Assembly: GCF_016801865.2 (NCBI RefSeq)
Contig: NC_068939.1
Coordinates: forward strand, 87,329,881-87,393,880
Direction of reading: 5' to 3'
Source of the DNA: Culex pipiens pallens
Lineage: Eukaryota > Arthropoda > Insecta > Diptera > Culicidae
Length of the DNA stretch: 64,000 bases
This document shows, in pieces, positions 57,190-64,000 of the stretch (positions within the stretch are counted from its first letter, which is position 1; each line of letters opens with the position of its first letter). The notes beneath the pieces are model-generated. The model did not search any database, was not told where the DNA came from, and saw only the letters and a list, made by a program, of their open reading frames with translations. Both the position numbers and the translations under genes were made by a program.

Positions 57190-60000
57190 AATGTTTTAAT
57201 ATGTCGATGCTTGTGTGCTCTCTTATACTAACTGACATTTTGGTGGTTACGAGAAAATCGATTTTTTAACTTTGAATTACTGTTTCTGGGAAACTATTCG
57301 ACAAACAATTTTCCTAATAATTTTAAAGTATGCTCCTGACATAACTTAAAGACATGGTAAAATATAAAAACTTTTGAAATGCAAAAAAAAATTTGGCAGA
57401 GAAATTACGAAAAAAAATCATGCTTGCAATTAGCACAAGTGTGTCTTGAACAGTGATTTGTATGAGTTAGCACAAACGTGCACAGGGCGAATTTTGCAGT
57501 AGAGCTAAAATGCTTCTTCGATGGCAGAGTCGTGTATACTTCCAACGTGGCACTTGGTACAAAAGTGCGCAGAGTCATTTTATTGTAAAAATAGTAGTTA
57601 TTTGTTGTTTCAATGTTTTTTGCGTAGTAACTTTGAATTGTTGCTAGTTAAAGAACATTTTTCTCAACAATACTTTTTAATAGACTTGTTTATCGTTAAA
57701 TTTATTGTGAAAATTGCAGTTTTTGAGAGCAACTACCGTTAAAACTTGAATTTTATGAAGAAAAACTTAGTGAAGTGTGAGGTTTCATAAATATAAGTAT
57801 GATAATCCATGAAATAGCTTCAATAAGACCAAGTATGACGAAAACCGAATAGATCTACGCTTACAAACAGAAATTAAATGATTTTGTAAAAACTTTGAGC
57901 TAGTTTATTTTATTTCCATCATGTCATACGACCTTTTTAGAAATGCAAGATATCCAGGACACAAACCATAGAACTGTTATGGTAGATTGCAGTTAGAACA
58001 AGTGTGTCTCTTGCAATGGATTCTTAGTTTGTATCGAATAGAACAAAAGTGCTCAAAAAAAATCAATGCTTAGTCTTTGAACATGGACGACCCCTACAGT
58101 TGTGCTGAGTGTTCACAACTACGTGAATGATGTTGTACGTGTTTTTTTTTTTGGTTTGGACGATCCCTGCAGTTGTGCTAAGTGTGCACAACAAGAGTTC
58201 CCAAATGAACCGGTTAGGCTAAGTTCACCTATTGGTTAGGCTTAAACCTCCCTTTGTGGTTCAATCCTGGTTCAGTGAACCATGAACCATTCGTTACACC
58301 GTGACATTCGTTACACCGCAACATATGTTTCACCGTAAAATTCGTTACACCGCAACATTCGTTACACCGCAACATTCGTTACACCGTAACATTCGTTACA
58401 CCGCAACATTCGTTACACCGTAACATTCGTTACACCGCAACATACGTTTCACCGTAAAATTCATTACACCGTAACTTTCGTTACACCGTAACATTCGATA
58501 CACCGTAACATTCGTTACACCGTAACATTCTTTACACCGCATCATTAGTTACACCGTTACATTCGTTACACCGTAAAATTCGTTACACCGTAACATTCGT
58601 TACACCGTAACATTTGTTATACTGTAATATTCGTTACACCGTAACATTCGTTACACCGTAACATTCGTTACACCGTAACATTCGTTACACCGCAACATTC
58701 GATACACCGTAACATTCGTTACACCGTAACATTCTTTACACCGCATCATTAGTTACACCGTTACATTCGTTACACCGTAAAATTCGTTACACCGTAACAT
58801 TCGTTACACCGTAACATTTGTTATACTGTAACATTCGTTACACCGTAACATTCGTTACACCGTAACATTCGTTACACCGTAACATTCGTTACACCGCAAC
58901 ATACGTTTCACCGTAAAATTCATTACACCGTAACTTTCGCTACACCGTAAAATTCCTTACACTGTAACATTCGATACACCGTAACATTCGTTACACCGTA
59001 ACATTCGTTACACTGTAACATTCTTTACACCGCATCATTAGTTACACCGTTACATTCGTTACACCGTCACATTCATTTCACCATAACATTCGTTACACCG
59101 TAGTATGATTACACCATAACATTCGTTACACCGCATCATTCGTTACATCGTAAAATTCGTTACACCGTAACATTCGTTACACCGCAACATTCGTTATACC
59201 GTAACATTCGTTACACCGTAACATTCGTTACACCGTAACATTCGTTACACCGTAACATTTGTTACACCGCAGTATGGTTACACCGTAGTATGGTTACACC
59301 GTAACATTGTTATACCGCAACATTCGTTGCATCGTAGCATTCTTGACACCGTGACATTCGTTACACCGTAATACATCGCAATTAAAACATTTTTTAAGTC
59401 GTTGTGCACACTTAGCACAACTGCAGAGGTCGTCCAATCCAAAAAACTACGTAACAACATCATCCACTAACCAATCTCACACTCAGCCTAACCCACTTAG
59501 CACAACTTCAGGGGTCGTCCATTAAAAAAACACGTAACCACTAATTAATCTCACACTTATCCTAACCCAAATATCCACTTTAAAACATTTTTTAGTCGTT
59601 GTGCACACTTAGCACAATTGCAGGGGTCGTCCAATACAAAAACTACGTAACAATAACATTCACCTACCAATGTCACACTTAGCTTAACTCAGGGGTCATC
59701 CAATTAAAATAAAACTCTGCCACTAAATAATTATTTGACACACTTCGTCTAACTTACAACTTCTTCACGTATCCAAATGTGCACACTTGTGCTAATTGCC
59801 TTCCAAAATAGTGCTCCATAATATTGCTCAAACTAGTAAGGACACCTGGCAATTTACCATAATATTATAGTATAATCGTATTTTTATGGATTTGCGTGTT
59901 TTCAAAAGGTCAAGCCATGATGAAAAATAAGAGAGCACATCCATGATGCGTTCGAAAATGTCAGTTAGTACAAATGGTTGCAGGGCGATATCTCCGCGTA
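57190..60000. mobile_element. Inverted-repeat element with a central minisatellite
   Basis: Left and right flanks of the tandem array are related in inverted orientation: actaactgacatttt (57229, complement at 59957), gcaattagcacaagtgtg (57427, complement at 59784) and tgcagttgtgctaagtgtgc (58169, complement near 59402). On the right side the block with ggggtcgtccaat recurs at about 59425, 59511, 59623 and 59690. Exact ends and target duplication were not found. No transposase seen. Confidence 0.6.
58290..59375 (+). repeat. 17-bp tandem array, about 63 units
   Basis: Unit ACATTCGTTACACCGTA, with single-base variants (CGCA, CGTT, TTTGTTAT). Each unit boundary holds GTTAC-ACC-GTAAC, a 5-bp dyad. 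A variant block (ctttacaccgcatcattagt) recurs at 58534-, 58734- and 59023-type positions, spaced 204 and 289 bases, exact multiples of 17. It shows higher-order duplication. Confidence 0.92.
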
Positions 60001-60546
60001 GGAAACGAATTTTTCAGTTCTCTTAGAAGCGTTTTGTAGGGAATTTAATTAGCTAGAAGATGTCATCATTAACTCATTTTGGCCCAAAAGTCAGTTAGTA
60101 CATCAGAGCACAGAGGCATCGATGTCGAGTATATCAAATATATGGCAGAGCAATTTAAAAAAAAAATGAGAACCCTTTGGGTAATAACCAGTTTTTTAAT
60201 GAGTTCTAACATGCATGAATTTGTATCCAGAAAATCTTTTGCTGTATTTTCATGACAAATTGTACAATAGGACAAAAGGATTTTTGTCGTATTGGGGTTT
60301 CCAGCTAAAATTTTTGGGTTATTTTAAAGAAAGCTAGAAAACTGGCTAGTTTGGTTCGGAAATATTTTTATTAGAGGTCTAGTATTGGTCAATAATGTAA
60401 TTGAGAGTCACTCAAGGCATATTCATAAGCAATTTGAAAATCAACGCAACGTTACAAAAATTACTGTTTTTTCAAGATTCAAGTCCATCAAATTTCTTAA
60501 ACGTATATCTTAGTATAAAAATTGTTTAATGATTTAATTTTAATTA
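60001..60546. other. No gene seen; AT-rich
   Basis: Contains a further gtcagttagtacatcagagc (60090) like that at 59963, so it may still belong to the preceding element. Confidence 0.3.
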
Positions 60547-60666
60547 GGGGCCATCCATAAACCACGTGGACACTAGGGGGAGAGGGGTTATGGCGATTGT
60601 CGACGCTCCATACAAAACAGTTTTTTATTGTCCATGAAGGAAGTGGTTTTTGAGATTTGCCAATAA

Positions 60667-61773
60667 CCCAAGTAACCGCGAAGCACTAAATAGCAGCATT
60701 AAATCAGCATTATATTGGCATTTAATACCAGCAAATAATGCTTCAAAACATTTAATCAGCACTTTTCCCTTGAGAAATATTTCAAGTGGCGCACAGTGAT
60801 GCCGATTTAATGCTTCGCCGAAAGCTCGAACAAAAACAAACTGCTTTATCGACGTCAAGGCTGGGGGAAAAAAAAGAACAGCTGCTGCACTCACACACTT
60901 GGTGGTGGGCCTCCTTTGTTTATTTTTCTCCTGTTGCGTTTCATGTGTGAGTGTGACACTTTGATGTTATTCTTACATTTTTCTCGTCGATCTCCAGGAT
61001 GCGCGCCAGCCAACTGATGTATTCGGAAATGAGTGTTTGTTTTGAAAGTTTTAATTGATGTGGTTGATGCATCGAACATTAATTAAGACTTTCTTTCTGC
61101 TGTTTCGAGTTTCCGTTGTGATTTTGTTGGACGGAAATTATCGATTATCACTCAGCAAATTGCGGCCAGCCAGTCAAGTGCAGTACAGTTAATTACGGTT
61201 ATAAGGGACAAGCACTGGCTAACGGCTAACGGGAACTGCTTTTCCGAGGAGTGCTTGGTCCACGGTTGGCAAAATTTCACAAAGTGTATCAGACTTCCGG
61301 AAAGCAGCTTTTTGCTTGTGAGAAAAGTCATTCAATTTATCAGAGAACTTTTGATAATGTCCTTTGTGCTATGGGAATATGTTTAAAAAAATTTGACTTA
61401 ATTACAGGCTGAGGTTTTGTACAAAAAAATAAATAGAAAAAACCCTTCAATCAGCGGGAATTGAACCCAGTTCACGCAAAAATGAAACTGATGCACACTG
61501 GGGGAACTGCGCCTTAGCCCGCACGCTTACTAGAACGGTATGACGGGAGAAGGATTACAGTCAATAAAAGCGTGCCTGGTTGAAATGTTTCTCGTATCGA
61601 TGGGTTACGTTGTTGATAAACATCAAATGCTTTGAAGCACATTTTCAAGGTCGTAAATGGTGATTTAATGCCAGTTGTAATGCTGCAAAGCCTTATATTT
61701 ACTACTTCAAAACATTCCAGTGCTGATTTAGTACTGAATTAATACTTCAATTTAGTGCTTGTGGTTACTTGGG
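60667..61773. mobile_element. CCCAAG-type element, 1107 bp
   Basis: Ends CCCAAGTAACCGCGAAGCAC and complement GTGCTTGTGGTTACTTGGG, inserted in the Harbinger-like MITE with AA on both sides. Subterminal regions repeat gcattaaatcagc, atgcttcaaaac and complements. The centre (60790-61380) is GC-richer host-like DNA with a possible exon and a tRNA-like segment (minus strand, 61435-61535: gggttcaattcccgctg). Confidence 0.75.
60977..61040 (-). pseudogene. Possible captured exon fragment
   Basis: Minus-strand frame LISEYISWLARILEIDEKN ends exactly at a GTAAGA donor (complement of 60971-60976). The acceptor side is weak: no pyrimidine tract precedes catcag. Host gene not recognised. It is listed because it falls inside a CCCAAG element, as the ATP synthase fragment does. 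Confidence 0.3.
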
Positions 61774-61803
61774 AAGTGTTCACGTGGTTTAGGGATGGCC
61801 TTA

Positions 61804-62440
61804 GTGATTTTTTTCATAGTTTTGAATAATAATCACATTTTGAATAAGTTTAGACATTCAAGTTTTAGAATTATAAATTTCAACAATAATTTGGTAAAGC
61901 CTTGAGAAAAAAAAAACAAATTCTTTTTGGAACATTTTGAGGCTTCTAGAGGCCGTTCAAATGCACCGAAGTGATTTGGTGCATGGTTAAAAACAAGAGC
62001 CTAAATAAACTTCATGTAATCCCATGGGCAGAGGTAAGTGGAGGGCCATCATCATCATCATTATATGGATTTTATAAAGTTTTACGATAAATTTGATCAA
62101 TTCATACTTAAAAACCCAAACATGTTTGGGATTGTTATGGATGCTTTTGACATAAAAAAAAACCTTAAAATCAATAGGTTACATGGAAAAAAGTCGATTC
62201 TCGATATCGTGAATTGTGTTCATGAATTCGAGAACCACGAAGAAAAATGTTTACGTTTAAAGTGCAAATGCACCATACTCATGAATAAATTCCTTCGTGG
62301 TTCTCTAATGTATGAACACAATTCACAATTGCGGTAATTGATTATTTTCTGTGTACCCTACTTAATTAAAAATGTATAATTAAACATTCGAGATTTTATA
62401 AATTTCTCCAATTACATCCGATTGCAAATGTAGTACAAAT
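61804..62440. other. AT-rich; palindrome at 62190-62340
   Basis: gtgaattgtgttcatgaatt at 62211 with gagaaccacgaagaa is inverted at 62300-62330 (ttccttcgtggttctc, atgaacacaattcac). It looks like a small MITE, ends undefined. Otherwise nothing. Confidence 0.45.
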
Positions 62441-62670
62441 CAGGTCTGTGGAGTCGGGTAGCTTTTGAAGCATCTCCGGCTTTTGAAAATGAAGTGACTC
62501 TGACTTCGACTCCGACTCTGGCTACTCCTACTCCGACTTTAGCTCTCTAAAAAACCTTACTCCATAGGCACCGACTCCAACTCCATCAATAACTCCCATA
62601 CAAATTTGTTCAAAATTAGCCGACTCTGACTCCAGTTTCTGAAAATAAAGTGACTCCGACTTGACCGACT
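62441..62670. repeat. Partial GACTCC-type hAT
   Basis: CAGGTCTGTGGAGTCGGGTAGC resembles the end of 29920-31766 and is followed by worn gactccgac hexamers; the other end is missing. Confidence 0.6.
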
Positions 62671-64000
62671 AAAAAGAAATCAAGTGAAATCGTAAAGCAT
62701 GATTTAAATAATTGATTATTATAATTTTTTGAACAACGTTGATCTAAAAAATTCATAATTTTATTTTTCCTTCTTTCAAAATTGTGTATGGTAAGGCAAG
62801 ACAGAGGCAGGGGGCGCGAGGCTTCAAGTTACACGAGCGCCAGCAATAAGTGTAGTTGATAGTGATTGTCTCTGCTGGAAACAGGCTGCAAAATGGTAAA
62901 CGATCGTCAAACGATGTCATCGTCACGAACGCCCACACACACACTCACCCAGCGATTCCGTCGTCCATTCAGACACTTAATTCAGCACAAAGACCTGCGC
63001 CTGAATTGGTGGAGTGGAAACGGGTGAGGAGAAGGGTGGTTGATGGGGGAGGGAATGGCAAACAAGTCAATTACGTCATTATGTACTTTGAACCGACCGA
63101 ACCTACATTTTCCAGGTCACAAACACGGGGCCTGATGACACGCTGGAAATACACTGGGGCAACGTTTTGCGGGGGTGGAACAGCTTTTTTTTTCACGGAA
63201 TCTTCGGGGGTGAGATTCTTACCGTGTACTGGAAGCGAGCTTTCACTTGCGGGGGAAGGAATTAATCGGTACCGTTGGTGACGTGGCGAAGGAGACTGCC
63301 ATTTCTCGGGAAGGAAACATTTGGGAAGTTGGAATTTTAGAATCGTTGCGAGAAATGCGGTCCTCAAAAATTGCAGTTGGTCCTAAAAGCAGTGATGAAC
63401 AAGTCCCACAAGATTGTAACTCGCATTTTTTTTTTGGTATTTCCTTGTAGTATTCACCTCCTCGGGAGAGCAGATCAAAAAGGACCCTGAGCTCCCCGGT
63501 CATCGCTGATCTCGCCGGGTCCTAATGACGATAGCTTGAATTTACCCCGAGACAAGGTTCTAAAATCAATTTGATAAAATGTTATCTTCCCGGACACCAT
63601 GTCACTGTCATCGTCGTCGTTGTCGCCACCGCCGGGGTTCATGCTGGTTTGTCTGGCTGTGGGAGGTGGACGGGATGCTGGTTGTACAACGCGGTCACTG
63701 CGGTACGTGGTATGTGGTTAGCGCTTTATTACTTTTTCCACCTCCTCCTACTCCGGGATCAGGACCGGGCAGGGGGTTTTCCTTGTATTGTGTCCGCAGA
63801 ACAATGAAACACCACCCTCCCGGACCCGGGACGACCAGAGCCAGTGTCACTCAACATAAATTTCTTCACAGTAAAAATGAAGGTCAATTAGAGTGTGAAC
63901 TGGCGAGGGGAGGGTCTCTGCGGTGAGGGGAGGGGAGTTTTCCTCTTTGTCTCTACAAACCCCCATCGCTGGTGGCTGAGTAAACTCTTTCTCGGGATTT
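62671..64000. other. GC-richer, unique-looking DNA; no exon supported
   Basis: 62850-63960 lacks obvious transposons and has tcgtcgtcgttgtcgccacc (63609) and GA/GT patches. Open frames up to 141 residues exist on both strands but show no domains or splice context. It could be regulatory intron or a leader. Confidence 0.3.

Larger units (their letters stand above)
60547..61800. mobile_element. Harbinger-like MITE, copy 4, split by another element
   Basis: Left end GGGGCCATCCATAAACCACG, right end complement, TTA on both sides (60544-60546, 61801-61803). The halves are 60547-60666 and 61774-61800. Confidence 0.8.

Noticed and set aside
58290..59375. CRISPR array
   Set aside because: Units are head-to-tail 17-mers with no spacers, in eukaryotic DNA.
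62856..63281. 141-residue ORF near the right end
   Set aside because: No domain, no splice context, and overlapping open frames on the other strand.

Overview
The window reads as culicine mosquito DNA, most likely Culex. It is AT-rich, almost gene-free, and saturated with MITEs, tRNA-derived SINEs, hAT relics and palindromic foldback elements. Host signals are arthropod-like: a TATA plus TCA-type initiator, split genes with gtaagt donors, and a CYP6-like P450. No homology search was run, so species and family names rest on recognition of motifs.

Host genes. At the left edge are the last two exons of an unrecognised plus-strand gene (201-253 and 2698-2802), with a poly(A) signal at 2815. Their intron holds a TA-flanked MITE into which a 1.7 kb element has inserted. 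A long GC-rich leader (about 16380-18309) leads to a first coding exon with a signal peptide (18310-18519). No further exon was found on the plus strand, so the rest of the window may be its intron. On the minus strand at 33206-35145 lies a cytochrome P450 gene that is complete except for a 344-bp MITE between the PERF and haem-binding motifs. Removing the MITE and one copy of the GAG target duplication gives an uninterrupted 530-residue frame.

Mobile DNA, left to right. 261-2177: MITE interrupted by a CCCGAG element that carries an exon-like insert. 4518-5726: broken Jockey-type ORF1 with no ORF2. 6252-9432: element with a transposase-like fragment, interrupted by a 1.4 kb TTAA-flanked palindrome; a second palindrome copy is at 20583-21990. 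14697-15200: SINE with a MITE inside. 23421-23888: short hAT. 28931-31923: pogo-like MITE abutting an element with an 8-bp duplication, which contains a hAT with GACTCC arrays. About 35515-40928: hAT-like composite holding a 10-bp-duplication element, an element carrying an ATP synthase delta fragment, and a SINE-bearing CCCGAG element. 44954-45265: truncated LINE. 46966-52774: 5.8 kb hAT-like element. 55100-56252: three MITEs. About 57190-60000: inverted-repeat element with a 1.1 kb array of a 17-bp unit. 60547-61800: Harbinger-like MITE split by a CCCAAG element.

The most interesting pattern is a group of elements that begin CCC(G/A)AG, have two-base target duplications, are filled with an oligomer repeat private to each copy, and in two or three of four cases carry splice-site-bearing or host-coding fragments.
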